From Bacteroidales bacterium (GTDB lineage Bacteria > Bacteroidota > Bacteroidia > Bacteroidales > P3), in contig JAIKVZ010000038.1 of NCBI GenBank assembly GCA_024685285.1, positions 28,974 through 92,973 of the forward strand: 64,000 nt of DNA, given 5' to 3'. Position 1 is the first letter of the stretch. Each line of letters opens with the position of its first letter. A program made the position numbers and the translations under genes. This document shows positions 17,502 to 28,030 of the stretch, in pieces. Under the pieces are notes generated by a model. It ran no database searches, was not told where the DNA came from, and worked only from the letters and a program-made list of their open reading frames with translations.

Positions 17502-17509
17502 TATCTTTG
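17502..17509 (+). promoter_or_regulatory. -7 element of the ClC gene
   Basis: TATCTTTG. No clear -33 TTTG is seen at the right spacing. Transcription would start near 17516, which rules out the track start at 17454. Confidence 0.5.
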
Positions 17510-17522
17510 CAGCCGATTTTTT

Positions 17523-19340
17523 TTGAAAAAAATAGTGACGCGCATAGGCAAAATATCATCCCAAGTCTACAAGCGGCTGCATGTGTGGCGGTTGAGGCAC
17601 CTGTCGGACGAGGTGTTCCTGCTGCTGCTCAGCGTGGTCACGGGCGCTATTATGGGCTTGGCCGGCGTGGGGCTCAAAACGGCGGTGCTCGAGGTGAACA
17701 GGCTGCTGCTGCGCTTTGGCTATCCCACTCCGCTGGGCGGTAATGTGCTGACGCTGATTTACCCGTTGGTGGGTGTGCTGCTCACGGTGCTATTTGTGCG
17801 CTACGTGGTGCGGGGCTCAATAGGTCACGGCATACCGTCGGTGTTGTTTGCCATTTCGCGCCGCAAGGGCGAGCTTCCGCCCAAGAATATGTACTCCTCG
17901 TTTGTGGCCTCGACACTCACTGTGGCTTTTGGAGGCAGTGTGGGTTTGGAGGCTCCAATTGTCTCCACCGGCAGTGCCGTGGGCTCCAACCTGGGACGTT
18001 GGTGTCGCTTGCAGCCCAAGCACGTCAAGTTGCTGTTGGGTTGCGGTGCCGCCGGTGCCATTGCCGGCATTTTCAAGGCTCCCATTGCCGGCATCCTGTT
18101 TGTGGTCGAGGTGTTGATGTTCGACCTCACCATGACTACCGCCATACCGCTGCTTCTCTCGGCCCTCTCGGCTTCAACGGTGGCCTACTTCCTCATGGGG
18201 CAGGGGGTGCAGTTCGAGTTCAGCGTCCATACCGACTTTGCTCTCAGCCAGATACCTTTCTATATAATCCTCGGCCTTTTCTGCGGCCTCTCGTCGCTCT
18301 ACTTCCTGCGTGTCACCGACAGGGTCGAGGCTTGGTTTGCCGCCCGTAGCAACCCGTGGTGGCGTATGCTTATCGGCGGTTTGGCCATGGGTGTCATGGT
18401 GTTCCTTTTTCCGCCGCTGTTCGGTGAGGGCTACGGTATGCTCACACAACTGTTAGGCGGCGATTCGGCCAGTCTGTTCGACAACAGTCTGTTCCAACCC
18501 CTCTCGGTTCATCCCTGGTCGGTGCCTGCCATGCTGGCTGCTCTCATCCTCTTCAAGGGGGTGGCCACCTCGACCACTATTGGCTGCGGTGGCGTGGGTG
18601 GTACTTTCGGCCCCTCGTTGGTCATGGGCGGCTTGAGCGGCTATTTCGTGGCGGCTACGCTCAACCTCTTGGGTTTGCCGATGCAGGATGCCGCCAATTT
18701 CGCCCTCGTTGGCATGGCCGCCGTCATGACCGGCGTCATGCACGCTCCATTTATGGCCACCTTCCTCATTGCCGAAATCACTGGCGGCTACTCGCTTTTG
18801 GTGCCGCTGCTCATAGCCTCGGCTGTCACCTACCTCTGCGTCAATCCTTTCGAGCGCCATTCAATATATGCCCGCAAATTGGCTGATAACGGTGACCTTA
18901 TGACCCACGACAAAGACCAGTCGGCATGGCAACTGCTTGATATGTCGAGCCTTATCGAGGTCAATTTCGTCTCTGTCAAGCAGGGCGACCATTTGCGCCA
19001 GCTTGTTGAGGCCATACAGGAGTCGCAGCGCAACCTCTTCCCGGTACTTACTGATAACGGAAAATTCCTCGGAGTTATTGTGCTCGATGACGTAAAAAAA
19101 ATCATTTTCCGACCTGAATTGTACGATATCGTTGGCGTTGAGGAACTTATGCATCCGCTGCAGGAGGGCGATGTGATACGCACCACCGATTCGCTGGCTG
19201 CCGTTGTCGGCAAATTCAAGGTAGGCGACCGTTACAACCTTGTGGTGCTCGACGCCGACGACAGATACGTAGGTTTCCTTTCACGCGCCAACACTTTCAG
19301 TGCCTACCGCCGCTTCATCAGCGATACCAGCGACGAGTGA
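17523..19340 (+). CDS. ClC-family chloride channel/antiporter with C-terminal CBS domains
   Basis: About 605 residues. The track start (ATG 17454) lies upstream of the -7 element, so a start at TTG 17523 (reading KKIVTRIGK after the initiator) or GTG 17535 is more likely. The membrane domain has the ClC signatures: GSVGLEAPIVSTGSAVGS, whose Glu corresponds to the gating glutamate of GREGP, GIFKAPIAGILFVVE, and CGGVGGTFGPSLVMGG. After residue about 450 come two CBS domains (MSSLIEVNFVSVKQGD..., VEELMHPLQEGDVI...), which in this family regulate transport by binding adenosine nucleotides. It moves chloride across the inner membrane; whether it is a channel or an H+/Cl- exchanger cannot be settled here. 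Confidence 0.9.
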   Translation: MKKIVTRIGKISSQVYKRLHVWRLRHLSDEVFLLLLSVVTGAIMGLAGVGLKTAVLEVNRLLLRFGYPTPLGGNVLTLIYPLVGVLLTVLFVRYVVRGSIGHGIPSVLFAISRRKGELPPKNMYSSFVASTLTVAFGGSVGLEAPIVSTGSAVGSNLGRWCRLQPKHVKLLLGCGAAGAIAGIFKAPIAGILFVVEVLMFDLTMTTAIPLLLSALSASTVAYFLMGQGVQFEFSVHTDFALSQIPFYIILGLFCGLSSLYFLRVTDRVEAWFAARSNPWWRMLIGGLAMGVMVFLFPPLFGEGYGMLTQLLGGDSASLFDNSLFQPLSVHPWSVPAMLAALILFKGVATSTTIGCGGVGGTFGPSLVMGGLSGYFVAATLNLLGLPMQDAANFALVGMAAVMTGVMHAPFMATFLIAEITGGYSLLVPLLIASAVTYLCVNPFERHSIYARKLADNGDLMTHDKDQSAWQLLDMSSLIEVNFVSVKQGDHLRQLVEAIQESQRNLFPVLTDNGKFLGVIVLDDVKKIIFRPELYDIVGVEELMHPLQEGDVIRTTDSLAAVVGKFKVGDRYNLVVLDADDRYVGFLSRANTFSAYRRFISDTSDE

Positions 19341-19359
19341 GGATACAGAATGTTATGAA

Positions 19360-21378
19360 TTATTTACCAAATACGCGGCAAGCGCCGATATAGCGTTTGG
19401 CGTAGTAGGGCTCTGACGAGTGTGAGATGATGACGCCGTTGGTGGTCGAGGCGTGAATAAAGCGGAACTGGCCCGAAGCGGTGTCGGCCTCGGTGACTAT
19501 GCCTGTGTGGCCTACAGCCTTGGTGTTGTGGCGTCCGCCAAAAAATACTAAGTCGCCTGTTGTCAACTCTTTGCGGTTATTGATGCGTTTGCCTACGTGG
19601 TATTGTCCATTGCTGTACGAAGGCAGTTCGTGTCCAAACTTGAGATAGAGAAAACGGGCGTATCCGGCGCAGTCGAATGCTTTTGGTCCTTTGCCGCCGT
19701 AGCGGTAGGGAGTGCCGAGGTATTTGCGGCCTTCGGCAACGAGCATGATGCCGGAATCGGCGGCAATGCTTGTATGTGCGTAGGGAAATAGTTCGGATGT
19801 CGGGGTGCTAATGTTTGCAGGGATATCGATGTGCCAGGCCGGAGCCGGATTTAGGTTCTCCTGAGCTGCGAGTGGTTTGGCCGCTACTATGCAGAGCAAT
19901 GCCAGTGCAGCCACTGCCGTTTTGGATGACGTAGTTTTATGGGCCGTGGTGTCTTCAATCTTCTCGGAGTTGAGGTCCAGAGCCACCACCACGGCGGTAA
20001 AGGCCCAGAATGGAACCGATAGCTTGTCGGTATCGAGGAAGTTGTTGAAGACTCCATGCACATAGTATGTGAGCAGGCTCAGTGTAAAAGCCAGTGCCAT
20101 ATTGGCGGTGCTGCGGTCGCGAGCGGTGCGATATACGCGCACGCCGGTTGAGAAAGTTGTCATAAATAGGGCAACAACAATCAGCACACCCGGCACCCCT
20201 TGCTCTGTGAGGGGGCCGATGTATTCGCTGTGGGCGTTACCGAGATCGCCGGCGTTGGTACTTATGGTCGAGAGTTGGTATGAACGTTGGTAGGAGGCAT
20301 AAAGGAACTGATAGGTTCCAGGTCCGCAGCCGAATACGGGCTTCTCGCGCCACATTCGCAAAGCCGATGCCCAACGGTTGAGGCGCTCAAGGTTGCTGGC
20401 GTCGGTAGAGATGTTCGATATTGACTTAACTTGTCCAGCCAAATCGTATGACGAATCTTGCTTGTTTTTCCCAAGGCGGTAGAGAACGTCGCTTTGGTAT
20501 GCGAAAAACAATCCCACAGCCATGCCGAAGATAAGCATCATCCACTTGACCTTCATGCCCATCTTGATTGCAATGTATACCGCAATGGCGGCCAGCACGC
20601 TAATCCATGCTGCGCGGCAATAGCTGAAGAATAGTCCCATCACTAACAATCCAAACAGGGCAAACGTGAGTACCCTAAGCCACCCCTTGGAGTTGCGACT
20701 GAATATAAAGTAGAATGCTGCTGGCAGGAACAGCGCTAAAGCGCAGCCGTAGGCTGTGTGGTCATTGTAAAACGGCTGCATGACGTGGTGCAGGGTTTGC
20801 AAGTCGCTGAAATTGCCAAGGGTCTTGGCGGTGGCAATGAGTACCACCGTAATGAGGCCAATCCCGTAGGCCCAAAAGAATTGGCGCACACGCACCTGAT
20901 TGCTGAAAATAATGGCTGCGGCGAAAAAAAACGGCACCACGAACCACACTCGGGCAATGGTGTATTTGAACGACACCCACGGCAGGGTTGATGTGCACGA
21001 AGTTACTGTCATCCATGCCAGCATTGCCAGTAGCAGAAGAGTTACGGGATGGCGTAGCAACCGACGGTCGAAACTTCGGCTCACCAGTACACGGAACAAG
21101 AATATGCCGGTGAAGAGTATCATCAGCGGCTCCACTGGCATAGAGAGCTGCATTTTTGGCATAAGGGTCATGTTGACGGCGAGAGGTGTCAACATAGCCA
21201 TAACCATAAGACCGGTTTCAAGCCTCAGTACGAAGAGCAGGACCGCCAGTCCGCCTAACGGCAGAAGGAGCAGGTAGTAGTAATCTTTTGACAGTGCCAC
21301 TGTGTTGGCCACCACAAATAGCAGGGTCACAGCAAGGGCAATAAGCAGACCTTTATATTTATGTATAAAAGCCTTCAA
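19360..21378 (-). CDS. O-antigen-ligase-like polytopic protein fused to an NlpC/P60 peptidase
   Basis: 672 residues in one uninterrupted ORF. Residues about 1-470 are a polytopic membrane protein with about a dozen hydrophobic segments and the Wzy_C/O-antigen-ligase features (GPGTYQFLYA, NAHSEYIGPLTEQGVPG). At about 490-515 a segment AVAALALLCIVAAKPLAAQ looks exactly like a signal peptide with its cleavage site. The rest (about 545-672) is an NlpC/P60 domain with the catalytic Cys in DCAGYARFLY and His in GHTGIVTE. The gene is 3 bases upstream of nothing else in its direction and follows the Wzz-like gene by 3 bases. Fusion of a glycan ligase and a peptidoglycan peptidase is unusual; assembly error is not suggested by any frame break. 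Confidence 0.85.
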   Translation of the reverse strand: MKAFIHKYKGLLIALAVTLLFVVANTVALSKDYYYLLLLPLGGLAVLLFVLRLETGLMVMAMLTPLAVNMTLMPKMQLSMPVEPLMILFTGIFLFRVLVSRSFDRRLLRHPVTLLLLAMLAWMTVTSCTSTLPWVSFKYTIARVWFVVPFFFAAAIIFSNQVRVRQFFWAYGIGLITVVLIATAKTLGNFSDLQTLHHVMQPFYNDHTAYGCALALFLPAAFYFIFSRNSKGWLRVLTFALFGLLVMGLFFSYCRAAWISVLAAIAVYIAIKMGMKVKWMMLIFGMAVGLFFAYQSDVLYRLGKNKQDSSYDLAGQVKSISNISTDASNLERLNRWASALRMWREKPVFGCGPGTYQFLYASYQRSYQLSTISTNAGDLGNAHSEYIGPLTEQGVPGVLIVVALFMTTFSTGVRVYRTARDRSTANMALAFTLSLLTYYVHGVFNNFLDTDKLSVPFWAFTAVVVALDLNSEKIEDTTAHKTTSSKTAVAALALLCIVAAKPLAAQENLNPAPAWHIDIPANISTPTSELFPYAHTSIAADSGIMLVAEGRKYLGTPYRYGGKGPKAFDCAGYARFLYLKFGHELPSYSNGQYHVGKRINNRKELTTGDLVFFGGRHNTKAVGHTGIVTEADTASGQFRFIHASTTNGVIISHSSEPYYAKRYIGACRVFGK

Positions 21379-21381
21379 AGT

Positions 21382-22230
21382 CTACTCTTCCTCTTTTTTT
21401 GCAAACAGGAGCAGGCCAAAGATGCACATTACCACAGCACCGAGGGAACCCAAGACAATAATCAGCAGACGTTTGGGATATGCCTTTTTGTCGGCAGGGA
21501 CGGCTTGGTCTACAGAGTATTTGTAGCTCACCTCCTCGTCTTTGTCCACAGCGGTTTGGGCGGCACGGGTGTCGAGGTCGGCTAGTTGCTCGCATTCGGC
21601 GGCGATGAGGCGCTCTTTCCACTGGCTGTTGGGAAGGTTGGCCAGCGAGTCAAGACGGGTCTGCATATTGCAGCACACTTTTTGCATCACGTCGGCGGCG
21701 TTCTCGGCACGGTCGTGGTGGATGCGGTGGCACAGGGTGTCGTAGTTGGCGGCCATATAGTTGGCTATGTCGGCTGCCCACTGCGGGTCGACATCGAGCA
21801 CCGAAATTTCAACACCGAGAAATTCGGTGCGTTTGACGGTTATGTTGCTGCGATAGTTTTTGCTGGTCTTGAAGAGCTTGTGCGGGTCGTCGGCGCTTAT
21901 GCCGTAGTGCTCGCGCAGGTTGAATCTTTCGCACACGTCGCGTTCCATGGAGGCCGACGAAAGTATTTGTATGGCGTATTCGCAGTCGCGTTCAATACCG
22001 TAATCCATAAAGTCGAGGCTATAGTGGTAGTCCATTATGGCTTTCGAGAGGCGGTTTGAGTTGGTGGGGAATATTACGGCGGTGGATTTGTAGCGTGGTT
22101 TGATGATGAAAGCGGCCGCCACAGAGGCAACCAAAGCTACCGCAAAGACCCATAGCAGCACCTTCCACCAACGGCGGAAAAAGCGCATGGTGGCTTGATG
22201 GTCGAAGTTGTTTCCGATGTTTTGTTCCAT
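21382..22230 (-). CDS. Wzz-like polysaccharide chain-length determinant protein
   Basis: 282 residues. Two transmembrane helices, one near residues 24-45 (KVLLWVFAVALVASVAAAFII) and one near the C-terminus (RLLIIVLGSLGAVVMCIFGLLLF), enclose a mainly helical periplasmic domain, the Wzz/PCP topology. The KPRYKSTAVIFP stretch after TM1 is typical. The kinase domain of co-polymerase-2 proteins is absent. These proteins set glycan chain length with a Wzy polymerase or ligase, which fits the downstream gene 3 bases away. It has its own divergent position next to pyrG. Confidence 0.82.
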   Translation of the reverse strand: MEQNIGNNFDHQATMRFFRRWWKVLLWVFAVALVASVAAAFIIKPRYKSTAVIFPTNSNRLSKAIMDYHYSLDFMDYGIERDCEYAIQILSSASMERDVCERFNLREHYGISADDPHKLFKTSKNYRSNITVKRTEFLGVEISVLDVDPQWAADIANYMAANYDTLCHRIHHDRAENAADVMQKVCCNMQTRLDSLANLPNSQWKERLIAAECEQLADLDTRAAQTAVDKDEEVSYKYSVDQAVPADKKAYPKRLLIIVLGSLGAVVMCIFGLLLFAKKEEE

Positions 22231-22243
22231 TGTTTTGTTTTAA

Positions 22244-23962
<1,719 letters not shown>

Positions 23963-23971
23963 TATCAGGCT

Positions 23972-24637
23972 ATGAAGAAGATTGGCATTATAATAGCTAT
24001 GGAGGTTGAGTACCGCCAGATGTACGCCGCCCTCGGCGGACACAGCGAGGGTATGATGGGCGACAACTATGTGGTGCTTAGCCAGTGCGGAATAGGCAAG
24101 GTCAATGCCGCCATAGGCACCATGCGCATGATTGAGCAGCATTCGCCTGACTATATTTTAAGCACCGGTTTGGCCGGCGGCATAGACGACAGTATGCAGG
24201 TGATGGACGTGCTGGCGGCATCGCAATGCGTCTACCACGATGTCGACTGCGGCACCGGCCTCGGCTGCGAGCGCGGCCAGATACAGGGCTTACCGGCCCG
24301 TTTTGACGCCGACAGCCGGTTGCTTGCCCACGCCATGGAGGTCACTCAACAACCAACTCCACGCACAGGCCTCATCTGCACAGGCGACCAGTTCATAACC
24401 GACCGCGTTGCGCTGAGCCGTATCAAGTCCGCTTTTCCCGACGGCTTGGCTTGCGACATGGAGTCGGCGGCCATAGCACAAACCTGCTACCTGCTGAAGG
24501 TTCCATTCATGAGCCTGCGAATCATAAGCGATACCCCTGGCAATACCGACAACCATCAGCAGCAGTGGGAGTCGTTTCTGGCCTCGATGTGCGACCGTTC
24601 GTTCCATTTCGTGAAGAATTATTTGGAAACGCTTTAA
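23972..24637 (+). CDS. mtnN: 5'-methylthioadenosine/S-adenosylhomocysteine nucleosidase
   Basis: 221 residues. MKKIGIIIAMEVEYRQMYAAL is the typical MTAN/Pfs start, and the catalytic region DGLACDMESAAIAQTCY with the ribose-contacting ME(S)AA motif and the RIISDTPG segment are intact. The enzyme cleaves SAH to S-ribosylhomocysteine and adenine, which is the substrate of LuxS encoded 6 bases downstream, so the two genes give the full two-step SAH recycling/AI-2 pathway. Cytoplasmic. Confidence 0.95.
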   Translation: MKKIGIIIAMEVEYRQMYAALGGHSEGMMGDNYVVLSQCGIGKVNAAIGTMRMIEQHSPDYILSTGLAGGIDDSMQVMDVLAASQCVYHDVDCGTGLGCERGQIQGLPARFDADSRLLAHAMEVTQQPTPRTGLICTGDQFITDRVALSRIKSAFPDGLACDMESAAIAQTCYLLKVPFMSLRIISDTPGNTDNHQQQWESFLASMCDRSFHFVKNYLETL

Positions 24638-24643
24638 ACGCAT

Positions 24644-25138
24644 ATGGAAGTAATACAGAGTTTCACCATCGACCATACCCACCTAAAGCCGGGCATCTAT
24701 GTGTCGCGTGTGGACAAAGGCTTCACCACCTTCGACCTTCGCATCACCGAGCCCAACCGTGAGCCCGCCGTGGCCCCATCGGCCATGCACAGCCTCGAGC
24801 ATCTCATGGCTACCTGGTTCCGCAACTCGTCCGAAAAGGACAACGTAGTGTATGTGGGCCCCATGGGCTGCCTGACGGGAATGTATGTCATCATGACGGG
24901 CAGCTACAGTGTCGACGATATGCGCAAGCTCACAATTGAATGCCTCGAGTGGATTCTGACACAGACCGAAGTGCCGGCCACCACGCCCGAGACCTGCGGC
25001 AACTGTCTCCTCCACGACCTACCCATGTGCCAATGGGAGAGCCGCCGCTACCTCGACCGCCTCAAAAACGACTTTCACTGCGAGTACACCAAGCTACAGG
25101 TGACGCTTGCCGACGGCAAAGTCTTCGCCGATGCTTAA
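24644..25138 (+). CDS. luxS: S-ribosylhomocysteine lyase LuxS
   Basis: 164 residues, the usual length. The metal ligands HSLEHLMAT (the HxxEH motif) and the later Cys in TCGNCLLHDL region, plus the catalytic Cys of GPMGCLTGMY, are all present. LuxS splits S-ribosylhomocysteine into homocysteine and DPD, the precursor of autoinducer-2. The gene directly follows mtnN. Whether AI-2 acts as a signal in this organism cannot be decided; no receptor is in the window. Confidence 0.97.
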   Translation: MEVIQSFTIDHTHLKPGIYVSRVDKGFTTFDLRITEPNREPAVAPSAMHSLEHLMATWFRNSSEKDNVVYVGPMGCLTGMYVIMTGSYSVDDMRKLTIECLEWILTQTEVPATTPETCGNCLLHDLPMCQWESRRYLDRLKNDFHCEYTKLQVTLADGKVFADA

Positions 25139-25228
25139 GATGATCAGGTATACTCCCTGTAAACCAATACTATAGACCTTGTGAGGTCGCCCTCTGTTCG
25201 GCTTTTGTTCGGAGGCCGTGCATACGTC

Positions 25229-25285
25229 CCCGACCTTGACCCGATGTCAACCCGACCTTAACCCGAACCTAACCCATCTAACCCA
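25229..25285 (-). repeat. Dispersed G-rich repeat, copy 3
   Basis: C-rich on plus (TTAACCCGAACCTAACCCAT). It lies between the convergent luxS and beta-mannosidase genes. The left part CCCGATGTCAACCCGACC matches copy 1 more closely than copies 2 and 5, so at least two sub-types exist. Confidence 0.85.
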
Positions 25286-25330
25286 CTGGTTTCCAGTAAG
25301 TTTGGTGTATTTTGGTTAAAATACTGAAAC

Positions 25331-27397
25331 TCACCGCTTTAGCGGTTTCCCATAGCTTTGGTAAATATCGTTGAGCGAGCGGGCGGTGACGGTGACCCCC
25401 TGTAACGTTTCGTCGGGGTTGTAGGGGGTGAAGACGGCTACCTTCACGGCGCCGGTGTCGAGGTCGAAATAGTTGCAGTCGAAGTAGCCGTCGACGTGCG
25501 GCTCGGTCTGCAACATCACGTCGCGCAGCGGCGCCTGGCCGGAACTCACCTCTGCCACCAAGCGGCCACGACGGTCTATGTACTGCTTAACGTGGCACTG
25601 CGAGGGCTGCAACTCTAGGTCGACTGGGCGTGTTCTGTAGTAGCTCGCCCAGACATCGAGGTCTGCCTTGTCGGCAAAGAGGTCGCATGCGCGGTAGTAG
25701 AGGGCTTTGCGATTGCCGTAGTAGTCTATGGCGCTCCACGAGGCCACGGGCCAGCAGTCGTTGAGTTGCCAGAACAGGGTGCCGGCGCAGCGGCCGCCGT
25801 CGCGGCCCTGCAGGTGGCACAGTATGCCGTAGCCCACGCCCCAGGCCTGCAGAAGCTGGCTCAGGTAGCAGTAGTCGGCGAGGCTCACGGTGCGGCTGTC
25901 GAGTCCATAGTAGAGGCGCATGGCGCTGTCGATGATGGCCACGCCGCGCGAGTGTTTCTGGTGGCTGTCGAGGGTTGGCGAGCCCATGTGTAGCTCATCT
26001 GCGGGGGCTATGCGCTGCAGTGTGCTGTAGTCGGGGTAGCTCTGGAATCCGTACTCGCTCATAAAGCGGCCAGTCTTGGCACGGTAGGCCTCGAAAGGCT
26101 CATCGCCCCACCACACGCCCCAGTAGTGGCTGTCGCCGTGGGTGGTGCACTCGGGGTGTCCCCAGCCGTAGAGCGGCGAGGTGGATATGTATGGGCGGTG
26201 CAGGGGGTCGCATTCGGCCACAGCCCGGGCCAGAATGCTATTGGCGCCGTAGTTGCTATATTGATTGTAGCCGAATATGGTGTCCAAGGCTTTCTCTATG
26301 CGGTTGCGTTGTTCCTGGCTCCATTTGTACTGGCTTTGCCAGCCCCAGTCTTCCCAGCCGTTCTTAATCTCGTTGTTGCCGCACCACAGTACCACGCAGG
26401 GATGTCTGCCAATGCGGGCCACTTGCTGGCGAGCTTCCTCACGAATGCTGGCAAGCATTTCGGGCGAGTCGGGGTAGGGGGTGCCGGCAAACATAAAATC
26501 CTGCCACACCATTATCCCGAGCGAGTCGCAAAGGTAGTAGAAGTAGTCGTGTTCGTAAATACCGCCACCCCACACGCGCAGCATATTCATGCCGGCCTCC
26601 TTGGCAGCGGTGAGCAGTTGGCGGTAGCGTTCTTTCTGGGCCTTGTCGAGCGCTGGAAACGAATGCGCCGGAATCCAGTTGGCTCCCTTTATGAAGATGG
26701 GCTCGCCGTCTTTGTAGAAGGCAAAACTTTGCCCGATGGCGTCTTTCTCCTGGCGCAGTTCGATGCCTATGGATTTTATAGAATCTATAGAGTTTATAGA
26801 GGTGGGGTGGTTGGTAACGTATACCTTTTTCCAGATGCCGCAGGTTGTTAGCTTGGGTCCCCAGTCCCAGCCTTGCTGGTATGGAGCAATGCGTGTAAAG
26901 GCGCGGCGCTCGGGCAGGGGTATGCCGTATTCGGCCTCGAGTACCGAGTCGTAGAGCGGATAGAACTGCACCATGATGTCGTTGCAGAAACTTGGCAAAG
27001 GAAAGCGGTAGCCAACGAACATATTGTCGGCAGAATAGATTGCGGTTTGTGACGGGTTCTCTATGTCGTCGTATAACACTATGTCGGCTCTGCCGGCAAG
27101 GCCTTCGAACACCACCCACAGGCTGTCGCCCTTAGGCAGGCGGTGGCGTTGGAGGTGCGTGGAGTAGGTCCATTTGCAATGCGATACCCACTGCACCGAG
27201 TCCTCGTTGGTGCCGTAGTAAGGGTCGTCTATCAGGCCGTTGGCAATCAGGTCGGTGTGAATGAAGCTTTGCACATCGGCCTTGTAGAGAGTACCACCAT
27301 AATCAAACTGCCAGTGTGACAGCTCAACGGTGTCGGGTCGGTTGATGCAAGCTGCCAGAAGCGTGCAGCCGATTAGGGCAATGGCTATGCGTTTCAT
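25331..27397 (-). CDS. GH2-family beta-mannosidase-like lipoprotein, shortened
   Basis: 688 residues. MKRIAIALIGCTLLAAC is a lipoprotein signal, so it is anchored in the envelope. Residues about 25-205 are the jelly-roll sugar-binding domain ending in QQGWDWGPKLTTCGIWKKVYV. The catalytic barrel follows with GANWIPAHSF, the acid/base motif WCGNNE, and the nucleophile region FMSEYGFQSYPD, so catalysis should be intact. GH2 beta-mannosidases are usually about 830-860 residues: the Ig-like domain between jelly roll and barrel is almost absent, replaced by the short peptide TSINSIDSIKSIGIEL. It probably removes terminal beta-mannose from glycans. Last gene after the sigma factor and rsmG (12-base gap). 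Confidence 0.85.
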   Translation of the reverse strand: MKRIAIALIGCTLLAACINRPDTVELSHWQFDYGGTLYKADVQSFIHTDLIANGLIDDPYYGTNEDSVQWVSHCKWTYSTHLQRHRLPKGDSLWVVFEGLAGRADIVLYDDIENPSQTAIYSADNMFVGYRFPLPSFCNDIMVQFYPLYDSVLEAEYGIPLPERRAFTRIAPYQQGWDWGPKLTTCGIWKKVYVTNHPTSINSIDSIKSIGIELRQEKDAIGQSFAFYKDGEPIFIKGANWIPAHSFPALDKAQKERYRQLLTAAKEAGMNMLRVWGGGIYEHDYFYYLCDSLGIMVWQDFMFAGTPYPDSPEMLASIREEARQQVARIGRHPCVVLWCGNNEIKNGWEDWGWQSQYKWSQEQRNRIEKALDTIFGYNQYSNYGANSILARAVAECDPLHRPYISTSPLYGWGHPECTTHGDSHYWGVWWGDEPFEAYRAKTGRFMSEYGFQSYPDYSTLQRIAPADELHMGSPTLDSHQKHSRGVAIIDSAMRLYYGLDSRTVSLADYCYLSQLLQAWGVGYGILCHLQGRDGGRCAGTLFWQLNDCWPVASWSAIDYYGNRKALYYRACDLFADKADLDVWASYYRTRPVDLELQPSQCHVKQYIDRRGRLVAEVSSGQAPLRDVMLQTEPHVDGYFDCNYFDLDTGAVKVAVFTPYNPDETLQGVTVTARSLNDIYQSYGKPLKR
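26765..26802. repeat. Short TCTATAGA-type repeat inside the beta-mannosidase gene
   Basis: Units such as TATAGAATCTATAGAG encode SINSIDSIKSIG on the minus strand and sit exactly where the Ig-like domain is missing. The 13-mer TATAGAATCTATA is shared with the rimO tract at 3101-3145. Confidence 0.6.
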
Positions 27398-27409
27398 GCT
27401 GTTTGCCGT

Positions 27410-28030
27410 TTAAAATGGTAGGTAAATAACCTTCTTGGTTTCGAAGAACTCTTCTGCAAAGAACTGGCTGATGTCCCAGGTGCGTACTTTACGGGCAAAG
27501 GGTTTCAGCTCGTTTGTCAGGTCGCCGCCCTTGAGGTAGAGCAGGCCATTGCGTAGTTTGTGATAATTGATGGGTGAAATTTTGTCTTTAACCCATGGCA
27601 CAAATTCATCGAGCCGTGCCACAGCGCGTGAGACAATGAAGTCGTATTCGCCGTCAACCTGTTCGGCTCGGGTGTGGCTGGCGCGCACATTGGTGAGTTG
27701 TAGCTGTTCGGCCACGTCGGTCACTACCTTGATTTTCTTGCCAATAGAATCAACAAGGTGGAATCGTGCGTTGGGGAACATGATGGCCAGCGGAATGCCT
27801 GGGAAGCCGCCGCCGGTGCCCACGTCGAGCACCTCGGCCATGGGTTTGAAATCCATCACCTTAGCTATTGCCAAACTGTGCAGGACATGGTGCAGATAGA
27901 AATTGTCCATGTCTTTGCGTGAGATTACGTTTATTTTGGCGTTCCAGTCTTCATACAAGGGCAAAAGAGCGGCAAATTGTTCTTTCTGCCGCTCTGTCAT
28001 ATCGGGGAAATATTTTACTATCGTATCCAT
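27410..28030 (-). CDS. rsmG: 16S rRNA m7G527 methyltransferase RsmG (GidB)
   Basis: 206 residues. The SAM-binding motif VLDVGTGGGFPGIPLAIMFP and the downstream VDSIGKKIKV and SRAVARLDEFV motifs are diagnostic for RsmG. It methylates N7 of G527 of 16S rRNA. The start codon shares one base with the stop of the sigma factor gene, implying co-transcription. Confidence 0.96.
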   Translation of the reverse strand: MDTIVKYFPDMTERQKEQFAALLPLYEDWNAKINVISRKDMDNFYLHHVLHSLAIAKVMDFKPMAEVLDVGTGGGFPGIPLAIMFPNARFHLVDSIGKKIKVVTDVAEQLQLTNVRASHTRAEQVDGEYDFIVSRAVARLDEFVPWVKDKISPINYHKLRNGLLYLKGGDLTNELKPFARKVRTWDISQFFAEEFFETKKVIYLPF

